From Streptomyces hyderabadensis (lineage in GTDB: Bacteria; Actinomycetota; Actinomycetes; Streptomycetales; Streptomycetaceae), in NCBI RefSeq assembly GCF_020404845.1, contig NZ_JAIOJZ010000009.1, forward strand, positions 105,466-169,465: 64,000 nucleotides of DNA. The letters run 5' to 3'. Positions 40,315-49,132 of the stretch are shown piece by piece (the first letter of the stretch is position 1; each line of letters starts with the position of its first letter). The translations under genes and the position numbers were made by a program. The notes below the pieces were generated by a model. The model was given only the letters and a program-made list of their open reading frames with translations, ran no database searches and was not told where the DNA came from.

Positions 40315-41073
40315 ATGACTGACGACGTACGCAACATCGTCCTGGGTGTGGTCGCGGCGGGCATCAGCGCCACGCTGGGGTGGCTGGCCCGCACCTACCT
40401 GTGGCGGCGCAGACTCCGGCGGAAGCAGGCGTTCTTCGGGCTGCCGGACGGCTCCGAGTCGCTGCTCGTCGTCAACCGGGACCCCGCCGCCTCCGAACCG
40501 GCGGTCCACCGCTTCGACGTCTTCGCACTGCTGGAGCTCGCCGCGCTGGTCAAGGACTGCGGCGCGCACATCCAGGTGGTCACGCAGGACATGGTCGGCC
40601 AGGGCTTCGGCGAGCGCACGGAGTTCTGCGTGGGCGGCCCCGGTTCGAACCGGCGGATGGTCGCCCACATGGCGGCGATGCTGCCCGGGGTGCGGATGAA
40701 CGTCGACCCGGAGCCCGGTCCGGACCGGGGCGCCTTCCAGATCGGCAGCGAGCGCTACCGGCTGGAGGCGGGGGTCACGGAGTACGTGCTGCTGGCCCGC
40801 CTCACCGCCGGGGACCGGCGCGAGGCCCGGCCCGCCTTCCTGTTCTGCGGCCAGCGCGCGATCACCAACCAGGCCGCCACCCGCTACCTCGCCCGGCACC
40901 ACGAGAAACTGGCCCGCAAGCACGGCAACAACTCCTTCGTGCTGCTGCTCAAGGTCGTCAACTCACAGGCGTACGGCCCGGACGTGGTCGAACTGGTCGG
41001 CGACGTCACCCGGGCCGCGACCAGCCCCCTGCCGACCCCCGCACCGGCGCCCCGAAATTCCCACCGGGCCTGA
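40315..41073 (+). CDS. Conserved membrane-anchored protein of unknown function
   Basis: A 252-residue protein with one N-terminal membrane segment (NIVLGVVAAGISATLGWLA) followed by a basic stop-transfer RRRLRRK and a soluble cytoplasmic domain. I do not recognise a characterised domain. The LARHHEKLARKHGNNSFVLL region and C-terminus are copied at 54658-54855, across the RHS island, with 61 of 66 residues identical. In the undisturbed arrangement this gene probably converged with the Ser/Thr kinase gene now at 54865. Confidence 0.75.
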   Translation: MTDDVRNIVLGVVAAGISATLGWLARTYLWRRRLRRKQAFFGLPDGSESLLVVNRDPAASEPAVHRFDVFALLELAALVKDCGAHIQVVTQDMVGQGFGERTEFCVGGPGSNRRMVAHMAAMLPGVRMNVDPEPGPDRGAFQIGSERYRLEAGVTEYVLLARLTAGDRREARPAFLFCGQRAITNQAATRYLARHHEKLARKHGNNSFVLLLKVVNSQAYGPDVVELVGDVTRAATSPLPTPAPAPRNSHRA

Positions 41074-41150
41074 CCGCCCGGCCGCGGATACCGAGCCGCA
41101 CAGCGGGCCGCGCTGGCGCGAGTGGCGAGAAAGGCCGCCAAGCCGCCGTC

Positions 41151-41309
41151 CTGGCCGCCGACTGCTACGCCCCGACCTGCTGCGGGTCGGTCGCTCGCGG
41201 CGGCGTGAACGTCTCCACCTGCTTTCTTCTCCCCAGACGGCGCGGACCCCGCCACGTGCCCGCGGTCGCGTCCACGGCAGGTGCCGGACGAGGCCGGCGG
41301 CGGTCGGCG
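41151..41309 (-). pseudogene. Fragment of Ser/Thr kinase 5' end and upstream region
   Basis: This stretch matches 56984-57143 in the same orientation at roughly 85-90 percent by eye. It carries the first codons of a kinase gene (VETFTP... TDPQQVG on the minus strand), the ribosome-site region, and the end of the adjoining hydrolase gene. The rest of the kinase is missing here. It marks the left edge of the RHS island and shows that a second copy of the kinase locus was once present or was recombined in. Confidence 0.75.
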
Positions 41310-41324
41310 TCTCCCCGACCGCCG

Positions 41325-41477
41325 GGTGTCACCGCTACCATCTACGCCCACGTCCGACTCCGCCTCCAGCGCGATGCCATCGACACCCTCAGCACCGCGC
41401 TCGGCAGCACAGAGAACACTGAGACGGCGGGCTCCGACGGCGCCGAACCGCCACCCTGTGCCGCCCTCGCCCACTGA
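41325..41477 (+). pseudogene. Tyrosine recombinase/integrase C-terminal remnant
   Basis: The frame ending at 41477 reads GVTATIYAHVRLRLQRDAIDTL and then STALG. This matches the extreme C-terminus of actinobacterial phage-type integrases, including the catalytic tyrosine (TAC at 41343) in IYAHV. Nothing upstream encodes the rest of the enzyme, and the homology to kinase DNA stops about 15 bp before it. A strong terminator follows, as is usual after an integrase gene. It is evidence that the island came in with, or was rearranged by, a mobile element. Confidence 0.65.
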
Positions 41478-41510
41478 TGTTGCTGTCAACTACTGCCGTC
41501 ATTCCAATGC

Positions 41511-41545
41511 AGCAGCCCCGCCAGGACACACCTGGCGGGGCTGCT
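41511..41545 (+). terminator. Rho-independent terminator after integrase remnant
   Basis: A perfect 15-bp stem (41511-41525 with 41531-41545), a 5-base loop and a following run of T make a classical intrinsic terminator. It is unusual for this genome and so probably foreign. Confidence 0.88.
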
Positions 41546-41650
41546 TTTTGCAATCGCTGGCAACTACTGGAGCCGGTGCAGCGACTCGGCCGCCCGTCCG
41601 CCGCCTTGAAGATTATCCTGATTGCACACAAAGAAGGGGAAGCGGGCCCA

Positions 41651-41986
41651 TCATTGACCACCCCCCTCACCTGCAAGCAGGGCCCGGAGACGCCTGACCT
41701 CTTCCACAAGGCGCGGCACAGCCTCCCGCGCCATTGCGATGAAGGCCGCGTTCTCGTCCCAGCGTTCGTCGCCAGAATCGACGTATCGCGGATGCTGAAC
41801 CAAAGTCGCGGCAATCATGTCTCGGTGATCAAAGTTCGGCCACCTCTCGGCAGCACCAGTGTCGGGAGCCGTACTCACCGCCACAAGATTCATGGCGGAG
41901 TCATCGTCCAAGGTCCTAACGAACCAAGGCGCCGGAGTGGCCGCAGAGCACAGCTCCTCGATCTCCTCGAGTTCATCTTCACGCAT
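41651..41986 (-). CDS. Small acidic protein, candidate immunity to the RHS toxin
   Basis: A 111-residue acidic protein beginning MREDELEEIEELCSAATPAP, with the block DENAAFIAMAREAVPRLVEE and a C-terminal charged helix. It resembles small phage-type proteins of unknown function that carry the ATPxPW and NAxFIAxAR patterns. It starts 84 bp after the RHS toxin gene on the same strand, the usual place for the cognate immunity gene. AGAGGGGG precedes the ATG. Immunity function is inferred from position, length and charge; I recognise no characterised immunity family. Confidence 0.6.
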   Translation of the reverse strand: MREDELEEIEELCSAATPAPWFVRTLDDDSAMNLVAVSTAPDTGAAERWPNFDHRDMIAATLVQHPRYVDSGDERWDENAAFIAMAREAVPRLVEEVRRLRALLAGEGGGQ

Positions 41987-42019
41987 GTAGCCCCCTCTAC
42001 CAGCCTGTTTACCCGGCCT

Positions 42020-42055
42020 GGGGTGCCCCGCAAGCCAGCAAGCACGGGGCACCCC
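42020..42055 (-). terminator. Hairpin between RHS gene and candidate immunity gene
   Basis: An 11-bp perfect stem (42020-42030 with 42045-42055) and 14-base loop follow the RHS stop. Its GGTGCCCCG arm is shared with the hairpin at 49092-49118. It could attenuate transcription into the immunity gene. Confidence 0.6.
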
Positions 42056-42070
42056 GGACAGTATTATCAA

Positions 42071-45000
42071 CTAATATCGCTCACTCGAATATCCGAGTCT
42101 TTCGATATTTTTATAGAATCTCTTGTCGTTTGTGATGATCGACAATCCATCCTGTATCGCCGAATGCAAGACCGAAGCGTCGTCGTCGGCAATCATCGGA
42201 TTGAAGGACTTGCCCTTCCACATGCCCCTGAGGCGACCCTGGAGTGAAGAAACGCCTTCACTGGTGGAAGCCGGTCCCATGCGTCCTCCCCGCTCCGACA
42301 ACCAGCTACCAATGGCATCTGCCGAGTGTCCACCCTCGAGTAGTTCACGATGAGCAGTCGGCGACAGCACCGGGGCACGGCCCGCCAAGGCGGCATCTAC
42401 TTCAGCGGTCTTTGCGCCCGAGAGGGCATCCGTCACTGCATTCGTGTCGACCGCCACCTCGCCGCAATTGTGAACGAGAACCGGTGTAGCACCCGCCAGC
42501 ACATAGTACGTGTGGATCTCCGTCAGCGTCAGGTCGTGGGTGCGCTGGCGCTTCTCGAAGTACCGGGTGGCTGTGAGGGTTACCTGGTCGCCGTCGGCGG
42601 TTTGCAGGGTCATGCCGGGCTGGAGGTCGCCGGCTTCGACCCATGCGCTCTCGGAGGGGGACCAGAAAGGGTGGGTCGTGGTGGATACCAGGGAGGTGGG
42701 CTCGGCGCCGTCCGCGGTCGTGATGGTGAGGTCGACGAAGTGCTTGTCGTCCTCGGTGACTATCGTCCCGGCGACGTCACGGATGACGGTCTTGCCGGAC
42801 TCAGGGTCGGTGACGATCAGTTTGTCGCCGGGGGCGACGTCCTCGATCGGTTTGGTCTTGCCGTCCTTGGTCAGGACCTTGGTGCCGGGCAGGAAGCTGT
42901 GACACTTCGGTTTGGCGTTCTTTCGCTTCCGTATGAAGTCGGCGGCCTTTTGGTACGCGGCGGAGACTGCGTTGTTTGCCTTCTCCCGGGCTTTGGAGGC
43001 GCGCCACATACTCTTCGCGCCGCTGATCAGGTCGTCGACGAGACCAGTGACTTTTTTGGCGAGGCGGTAGCCCTTGGCCCAGTTCCAGGGTGCCCCGTAT
43101 TTGGCCAGCACCTTGCCCGCGAGGCCGCCGGCGAAGCTGCCGGCGACGTTGAGGAGTGTTTCGCCGCAGGCCCCGATGTCGCCTGTGGAGAGGCAGTCCA
43201 GAGCCGCGTCGACGCCGAGGATGTCACGGACGATCTTGACGAGTTGTTTGGCAGCTTGCTTGGTTCGCTGCTTGGCATCGCTGTATTCGGCCTCGGCGGC
43301 CAATTGCCTGCCCTGGGCCTGGTAGTACTCCTTCTCCTCCTTGGTGAGCGGCGGGCCCTCATCCCCCTTCGGTTTGCCGGTGGGTCCGTTGCTGTCGCAG
43401 TCGATGAGCCCCATGTCGCATTCGGCTTCGCGCATGCCGCTGGGGTCGGACAGGGTGACCGGGTTGTTGCTGGCGTAGGCGTAGCCGTTGATCTGCTGGG
43501 GACGGGTGAACTCGATGATCGGGTCGACCGAGATGAACCGGCCCAGTTGGGGGTCGTATTCGCGGGCGCCCAGGTGGGTCAGGCCGGTGGAGGCGTCTGT
43601 GGTGCCTCCGATGAAGCCCTTCTCACCGGGCCACGTGCCGGTGGCCTTGCCCCGCTCGTTTCCGTAGGGGTCGAATCGGCGCTGGGTGATGGCTCCGGTT
43701 GCGGCGTCGATCGCGAGTTCACCGGTGCCGTGGTGGTCGGCGGCGAGGAACGAGAGCTTGTTGTCGCTGGTGCGGACGGCGACGGTCTGCCCGGCGTGGG
43801 AGTAGTAGCGGGTGGCCTTGACCGTGGAGGAGCCTGCGGCGAGGGAGAGTTCCATGCCCGGCAGGTAGACGGTGGTGGCTTTGGGGTCCTTGCGCAGGAC
43901 GCGGTTGCCGTCGGCGTCGTAGAGGAAGGTGGTCTCTCCGGCGCTGTCCTTGACGCTGGTCGGCTTCCCGGTGGCGTCCCAGGTCAGGTTCTGGGCGTTG
44001 CCGCCGATGGTGCGTTTGGTGGTGTTGCCCGAGGCGTCGTACTCGTAGGTGGACTGGCGGTCTCCGGTCGGGGTCTTCTCCAGGACCTTGGTGACCTGGT
44101 GGGGGCCGTCACCCAGCGTTCCGGCGCCGCCGTAGGTGTAGGTGCGGGTGATGTCCTTCGCCGCGTTGAGGGTGGTGTCGTGAACGGTGTCGGACGTGCG
44201 GTTGCCGATGGCGTCGGTCGTGTAGGACTTCCAGTACGGTGCCGGTCCGCCCAGCGGGGCGGCGCCAGGCGCTGCCGTGCAGGCAGCGGGCTTTCCTGCG
44301 TCCAACTCCGTGCTGCCGACCGTTCCGGTGCCGGCTGCGGCGGTGGCCGTGGCGGCGGGGGTCCAGGCGTCGGCGAGGCGCTGGCGGTCGTCGTAGCGGA
44401 AGCACTGGACGTCGGTGGAGCCGTTGCCGGGTATGTCGGCCGTGGACAGGACGTTGCCCTGTTGGTCGTAGGTGTAGCCGGTCCGCTTCGCCAGGGCGGT
44501 GTTGCCGACGATGTCGACGGTGGCGGTCTTGAGCCGGTCGGTGCCCTGCTCGTACTCGAAGGTCTGCTGGACCTTCTTCCCGCTGCCCGCGTACAGCTCT
44601 AGGCCGAGCACGAGGCTGCGCTTCGAGTAGTTGGTGTGGGTGACGTACGGAGTGGTGCCGGACATGGTGACCGGCCGCTGCAAGGCGTCGTAGCCGTATT
44701 CAAGGTTCTCGGCCGGGAGACCGCCTGCTGCGGGCAGACCATTGCCCTGGACGGTGCCGTCGCGGTTGTAGCTGGCGGTGAAGACGTACATGCCGGCCAG
44801 CGCGCCCTGGGATGCGGGCACGGAGTAGGCCGTCTTGAGCGGACGGTAGTACTCGTCCATGGACTGGGTGACCGTGGCGAAGTACTCGGTCGGGGAGGTG
44901 TAGCGCAGGGTGGCGTAGGGCCGGCCGAGCCAGCCGGCCTTGTCGTAGCGGGTTTCGGTGAGTTTGACGCCGGTGTTCGGTTCGCCCTCCCATGTGAAGG

Positions 45001-48000
45001 TCGGGCGGTAGAGCGCGTCGTACTGCGTGGAGACCTTCTTGCCGCGGCTGTCGGTGACGGCGGCCAATCGGTCGAGGCTGTCGTAGGCGAAGGTGGAGGT
45101 GCCGGTGTCCGGGTCGACGGCCTTGGTCTTGCGGCCAAGCTGGTCGTACTCGTAGGACCAGGTGTTGCCGTTGGTGTCCGTGACCGTCTTGAGCTGACCG
45201 CCCGGGGTGTGGGTGTATTTGGTGATGTCGTAGCCGGCCGCGGGGTCGGGCTTGTCCCCGTGGTAGTGCCACAGGGCGGTGGTGCGGCCGGCGGCATCGG
45301 TGATCGAGGTGCTGGCGATGCCGCCTGCGGGCGGGTCGACGTGGGTGCGTTCCCCGTCGTAGGTGGTGGTGGTGCGCCACTGCTCCACGTTGCCCACGGC
45401 GAAGATTTCCGCGGTGGTGCGGCCCAGGCCGTCGTACTCGTGCCGGGTCTGGGCGCCGGTTTCGCCCTCACGGACCAGGAGCAGTTCCGTGGAGGGTGTT
45501 CCGGCGGCGTTGTAGGTGGCGTTGGTTTTGTGGATCTTGCCTGTGCCGTTGTACCAGGTGTCGCCGACCATGCGGGTGCCGTCGGGTCCCTCGGTCTGCA
45601 TCTGGCGGGGACGCAGCAGGCTGTCCAGCAGTTGGTACTCGGTGCCGTAGGAGCCGCTCGGCTCGATCTTCTCGGTCAGGATGACCGTCGGTTTGTCCTT
45701 GCGGAGGGTGTAGCCGTATCTGATGCTCGGTGTCTGGGTCTTCTGCCGGTCGGGCAGCCACACCGAGGTCAGTCGGCCCAGAGCGTCGTGGGCCAGGTCG
45801 GTGCGCTTGCCGTTGGGGTCGGTCTGGCCGGTGGACAGGCCCCAGGCCGGGGCGTAGTCGGTGGTGGTGACGTGGCCGAGGGCATTGGTGACCTTGGCTT
45901 GGGTGAGCAGGCCGTTGGTCTGGGTGTACTGGGTCTTGGTCTCGTTGTTGGCGGCGTCCTTCTGGGTGAGCGGACGGCCGTAGGTGTCGTAGGTGGTGGT
46001 GCCGGTGACCTGCATGGTGGCCGTGGTGCCGTCGTGGGCGGTGACGCGTTCGGTCTTCGTGGTGTCGCCCTTGGTCGGCTGGGTGCCGTAGGAGCCGCCG
46101 TCGTAGGAGGTGCGTTCGTCGGCCAGGATCTGTGTCTTGTAGTCGGGGGTGGTGCTGCAGCCGACGGACAAGGACTGGCTGCGGCTGGGCAGGCTCAGGA
46201 TGTTCTCGGCCGTGTTGTCGGCGTACCAGGTGCGGGTGCACTTGTCGTCGCTGCTGTTCGCGAGGTCGCCGTACTCGTGGACGGCCGTGGTACGGCCGGT
46301 GCCGGTAGCGGTGTCGACGCTGATCTTGGTCTTCGTCTCACGCCAGCCGCCGCCCGAGAGCTGCTCGTAGCCACGCGTGGTCAGCGGTTTGACGATGCTG
46401 GCCGTGGTGGTGTTCCAGCTGTGGGTCTCGGTGGCGGTGGTGTGCTTCCACGGCTCGTTGATCGTCCGGGCCACGATCTTGGCTCCGTCGTAGGTGACGG
46501 TTTCGAGTTCGTGGCCGGTGAACTCCTTGTGGTCGGTGTATTCGACTCCGGTGGAGTCCTTCACCTTGACCGAGCGTGCGGCGCCGGCAGCGTCCTTGTC
46601 GCCGTTCATACCCTGGAGGAAGGTGTAGTCGAGGCGTGTGGTCTGCTTGTCCGCGGTGCCGCTGGTGACCTTGACCTTGTCGTAGCCCTGCCAGGAGCCC
46701 CAGGTCAGGTACTTGGTGTCGGTGATGCCGTCAGGTTCGGCCTTGCGCCAGGCGCCCTTTCCGCCGGAGTAGTCGTAGCGGGTGACCTGCTGTTCGCTGC
46801 CGCCGGTCGTGTCGGTCTCGATGACCTCGGCGACGGCGTACTTGTGGAACCAGTCAGTGATCGGCTCGATGTGGCCGGGCGGCGCCCACTTCACCGGATA
46901 GCAGCGCTTGGTCGACGACCCGGGAGTGGGCAGGGCACTCTTCACGCAGTCGGTGGGAGCGTAGTTGATGTCGAGCTGGGCGCCCGTCTCGCTGATGACG
47001 GTGGCGAGGCGGTCGCGGTGGAAGGGCGCGATGTTGTCTCCGACCGCGTCCACTCGGTTGACCAACTGCTCACCGAACAGTTCGACGCTCGGAAGTTCGG
47101 TGTTCGTGCCGGCCCGGCCCTCGTGGCTGATCCTTTCCAGCCACAGCGTCTTGGAGTCGTCGCCGTTGTCGTTGAAGCGGTGCTCCAATGCCCAGTGATC
47201 GACGTCCTGGTAGGCGGTCGCGTCCTTGCGTATCTGGGTGGTGATGCCGGTCAGTCGCTTGGTGGTGAAGAAGGTCTGGCCCACCGTGCACTTGGCGCCC
47301 GAGGCGCATTCCTGGTCGACGGGGACGTCGGGCCAGTAGGAGGCGTTGGCCTTGGTTCGCTTGCCGGTGGAGCAGTCGAAGCTGGTGGTCGGCAGACAGC
47401 GCTCGGCGACCGTGAAGACGACACGGGCCGGAGCTTTCTCAGCGTAGACCTGGCCGTCGCGCTGACCGTAGTCGATGCGCTTGAGGTAGCCGCCTCGGTG
47501 GTAGGCGGTTCCGTTCACGTCGGTCTTGCCGTTGAGCGCGTAGTGGTTGGTCTCCGGCTCGTAGTAGTAGGACATCACGTTGCCGTGGGTGTCCTTCACG
47601 TAGTCGAGGCTCCAGCGCCATGCCTGCTTGCAGTGCGCGCTGGTGAAGGTCGCGTTGTAGCAGGGTTCTCCGGAGTCGTCGCCGAAGACGGGGACGGTCC
47701 AGGCGGACTTGGTCTCCTCACTTCCGGCGGCCGAGTCGAGGGGGCGGTTCTGGCCGAAGTAGTACTCGGTGCCCTCCGGGGTGGTGACCTTCCAGTATTC
47801 CCCGTTGTTGTCGTCGTTCGGGGCGCCGGTCAGCTTCTCGACCTTTGTCCCGTTGTCGCTGTTCAGGTGCCATGTGCCGGTGGTGTCGTCCTTCACCAGC
47901 TCACTCGCGCTGCCGTTGAGCATCAAGGTGGCGTTGTCGTACGCCCAGCACTGCTCTCCGGAACCCTCATGGCCGTCGTCGGAGCACGGCTTGTAGCGAC

Positions 48001-49000
48001 GCTCGACGTAGCCGGGGTCGTAGGAGAAGCCATCGCCGATCCACGAGCCCTGGTTGTTGGTGGCCGAGGTGCGACCGTCCGCTGCCTGCGAGGAGTAGCC
48101 CAGCCCGAGGGACGGGGACAGTCCGCCGGGAGTGGGGGCACTGCGCAGCGGATAGCTCCAGGAGAAGCCGCCCGAGGACGGCGAGACGGTCCAGCTCGCC
48201 GACGGGGTGAGGGCGGTGGCCTTGTACGTGCCCTGAGCCGAGGCCGGGCCGGCTGCCACCGCCAGCAGCGACAGGCCCTCGTCCGTCGCCGTCATCGTGG
48301 AGGTGCCGGGAGAGTCCGGTGCTGCGGTGACGTCCGCCGAGAGGGTGGCGGACTGCACATCGTTTCGTGTGGGGAGTTCCTTGGGCTGTTCAGGGCAGCT
48401 TTTGCTGCCGGGGGTGGCCACGATCGCGCAGCCCGGCAGTTGGACCAGCCGCAGGCGCGAGGCATAGCTGCCCCCGTAACCTTCTGCGAAGTCCGCGTAG
48501 TTGACGTTCAGGCGCACCTTGGCGGACGTGCTCTGACCATCAGCCCGAGCTACACCCAGCACGGCGGCCGCACCCAAGGCCCGTGCCCGTTCCGGTGCCA
48601 GCACGTCCACAGCAATCCTGGTGGGCTGCCGGGACTTGAGCGCCTTGTCCGACGGCGCCGCCGCGGACAGCGGAATACGCCCCGCCTCCTGGGCCACGGT
48701 GGTGGAGCCTGCCTTGGCAACGGCGAGTTCCACCCTCCCCTGCCTGGGCCAGGAACTGGCTTGAAGTCTGTTCACCTCGCTGCTGCGCGAGGTGTCCTTC
48801 CGCAGTTTGGCGGCCTTGGCGTCCCATCCCTTGACGAGATCGTCCGCGTCGTGAATGCCGGGCCGGTTTACGCGGCTGTCTTCGGCAAAGGCGACCGGCT
48901 GTACCGACGACGCCGACAGCGCCATCACCAGTCCGAGGCCGACGGCCGTCAGCGCACGTCTGGGCAAGCGGCGGTCGAGCAACCGGCCATGCAACGGCAT
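42071..49000 (-). CDS. Secreted RHS-repeat polymorphic toxin with HINT domain and PIN-like nuclease tip
   Basis: A 2309-residue exported protein. A signal peptide (LTAVGLGLVMALSASSVQPVAFA) precedes a long beta-rich region and YD/RHS repeats (YEYDQLGRKTKAVDPDTGTS, YEYDASGNTTKR). The RHS core ends at RFISVDPI and YAYASNNPVTLSDPSG near residue 1850. A helical linker leads to a HINT autoprocessing domain from CHSFLPGTKVL (Cys about 2033) to VLVHNC (about 2178). The last 130 residues look like a PIN ribonuclease: VDTNAV, HRELLEGG, ADDDASVLHSAI and ITNDKRFY supply the four acidic positions. The RHS shell would encapsulate the toxin and HINT would release it. ATG 49000 follows GGAGACC. The PIN assignment is by motif only. 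Confidence 0.87.
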   Translation of the reverse strand: MPLHGRLLDRRLPRRALTAVGLGLVMALSASSVQPVAFAEDSRVNRPGIHDADDLVKGWDAKAAKLRKDTSRSSEVNRLQASSWPRQGRVELAVAKAGSTTVAQEAGRIPLSAAAPSDKALKSRQPTRIAVDVLAPERARALGAAAVLGVARADGQSTSAKVRLNVNYADFAEGYGGSYASRLRLVQLPGCAIVATPGSKSCPEQPKELPTRNDVQSATLSADVTAAPDSPGTSTMTATDEGLSLLAVAAGPASAQGTYKATALTPSASWTVSPSSGGFSWSYPLRSAPTPGGLSPSLGLGYSSQAADGRTSATNNQGSWIGDGFSYDPGYVERRYKPCSDDGHEGSGEQCWAYDNATLMLNGSASELVKDDTTGTWHLNSDNGTKVEKLTGAPNDDNNGEYWKVTTPEGTEYYFGQNRPLDSAAGSEETKSAWTVPVFGDDSGEPCYNATFTSAHCKQAWRWSLDYVKDTHGNVMSYYYEPETNHYALNGKTDVNGTAYHRGGYLKRIDYGQRDGQVYAEKAPARVVFTVAERCLPTTSFDCSTGKRTKANASYWPDVPVDQECASGAKCTVGQTFFTTKRLTGITTQIRKDATAYQDVDHWALEHRFNDNGDDSKTLWLERISHEGRAGTNTELPSVELFGEQLVNRVDAVGDNIAPFHRDRLATVISETGAQLDINYAPTDCVKSALPTPGSSTKRCYPVKWAPPGHIEPITDWFHKYAVAEVIETDTTGGSEQQVTRYDYSGGKGAWRKAEPDGITDTKYLTWGSWQGYDKVKVTSGTADKQTTRLDYTFLQGMNGDKDAAGAARSVKVKDSTGVEYTDHKEFTGHELETVTYDGAKIVARTINEPWKHTTATETHSWNTTTASIVKPLTTRGYEQLSGGGWRETKTKISVDTATGTGRTTAVHEYGDLANSSDDKCTRTWYADNTAENILSLPSRSQSLSVGCSTTPDYKTQILADERTSYDGGSYGTQPTKGDTTKTERVTAHDGTTATMQVTGTTTYDTYGRPLTQKDAANNETKTQYTQTNGLLTQAKVTNALGHVTTTDYAPAWGLSTGQTDPNGKRTDLAHDALGRLTSVWLPDRQKTQTPSIRYGYTLRKDKPTVILTEKIEPSGSYGTEYQLLDSLLRPRQMQTEGPDGTRMVGDTWYNGTGKIHKTNATYNAAGTPSTELLLVREGETGAQTRHEYDGLGRTTAEIFAVGNVEQWRTTTTYDGERTHVDPPAGGIASTSITDAAGRTTALWHYHGDKPDPAAGYDITKYTHTPGGQLKTVTDTNGNTWSYEYDQLGRKTKAVDPDTGTSTFAYDSLDRLAAVTDSRGKKVSTQYDALYRPTFTWEGEPNTGVKLTETRYDKAGWLGRPYATLRYTSPTEYFATVTQSMDEYYRPLKTAYSVPASQGALAGMYVFTASYNRDGTVQGNGLPAAGGLPAENLEYGYDALQRPVTMSGTTPYVTHTNYSKRSLVLGLELYAGSGKKVQQTFEYEQGTDRLKTATVDIVGNTALAKRTGYTYDQQGNVLSTADIPGNGSTDVQCFRYDDRQRLADAWTPAATATAAAGTGTVGSTELDAGKPAACTAAPGAAPLGGPAPYWKSYTTDAIGNRTSDTVHDTTLNAAKDITRTYTYGGAGTLGDGPHQVTKVLEKTPTGDRQSTYEYDASGNTTKRTIGGNAQNLTWDATGKPTSVKDSAGETTFLYDADGNRVLRKDPKATTVYLPGMELSLAAGSSTVKATRYYSHAGQTVAVRTSDNKLSFLAADHHGTGELAIDAATGAITQRRFDPYGNERGKATGTWPGEKGFIGGTTDASTGLTHLGAREYDPQLGRFISVDPIIEFTRPQQINGYAYASNNPVTLSDPSGMREAECDMGLIDCDSNGPTGKPKGDEGPPLTKEEKEYYQAQGRQLAAEAEYSDAKQRTKQAAKQLVKIVRDILGVDAALDCLSTGDIGACGETLLNVAGSFAGGLAGKVLAKYGAPWNWAKGYRLAKKVTGLVDDLISGAKSMWRASKAREKANNAVSAAYQKAADFIRKRKNAKPKCHSFLPGTKVLTKDGKTKPIEDVAPGDKLIVTDPESGKTVIRDVAGTIVTEDDKHFVDLTITTADGAEPTSLVSTTTHPFWSPSESAWVEAGDLQPGMTLQTADGDQVTLTATRYFEKRQRTHDLTLTEIHTYYVLAGATPVLVHNCGEVAVDTNAVTDALSGAKTAEVDAALAGRAPVLSPTAHRELLEGGHSADAIGSWLSERGGRMGPASTSEGVSSLQGRLRGMWKGKSFNPMIADDDASVLHSAIQDGLSIITNDKRFYKNIERLGYSSERY

Positions 49001-49091
49001 CACGGTCTCCACAAGGGTGAGGAAGGCATGCGTCGACCAGGTGGCGGCGACACACGTCGGCGTTGTCGGGAGGAGAGCTGGCAGAGCCTGA

Positions 49092-49118
49092 GGTGCCCCG
49101 GCTGCGTGCCGGGGCACC
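49092..49118 (-). terminator. Hairpin between LamG-protein gene and RHS gene
   Basis: A 10-bp perfect stem (49092-49101 with 49109-49118, 7-base loop) follows the LamG gene stop at 49133. It suggests that the RHS gene is partly insulated from the two upstream genes. Confidence 0.6.
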
Positions 49119-49132
49119 GTTGTTCTGGAGGT

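Noticed and set aside
41477..42247. 256-codon plus-strand frame across the candidate immunity gene
   Set aside because: It runs through a strong terminator and antisense to a gene with a good ribosome site and family-like sequence.
42462..42905. Intein inserted in the RHS gene
   Set aside because: The HINT domain lies at the junction to the C-terminal toxin with no extein resuming the RHS sequence, and no homing endonuclease is seen. It fits a pretoxin autoprocessing domain.
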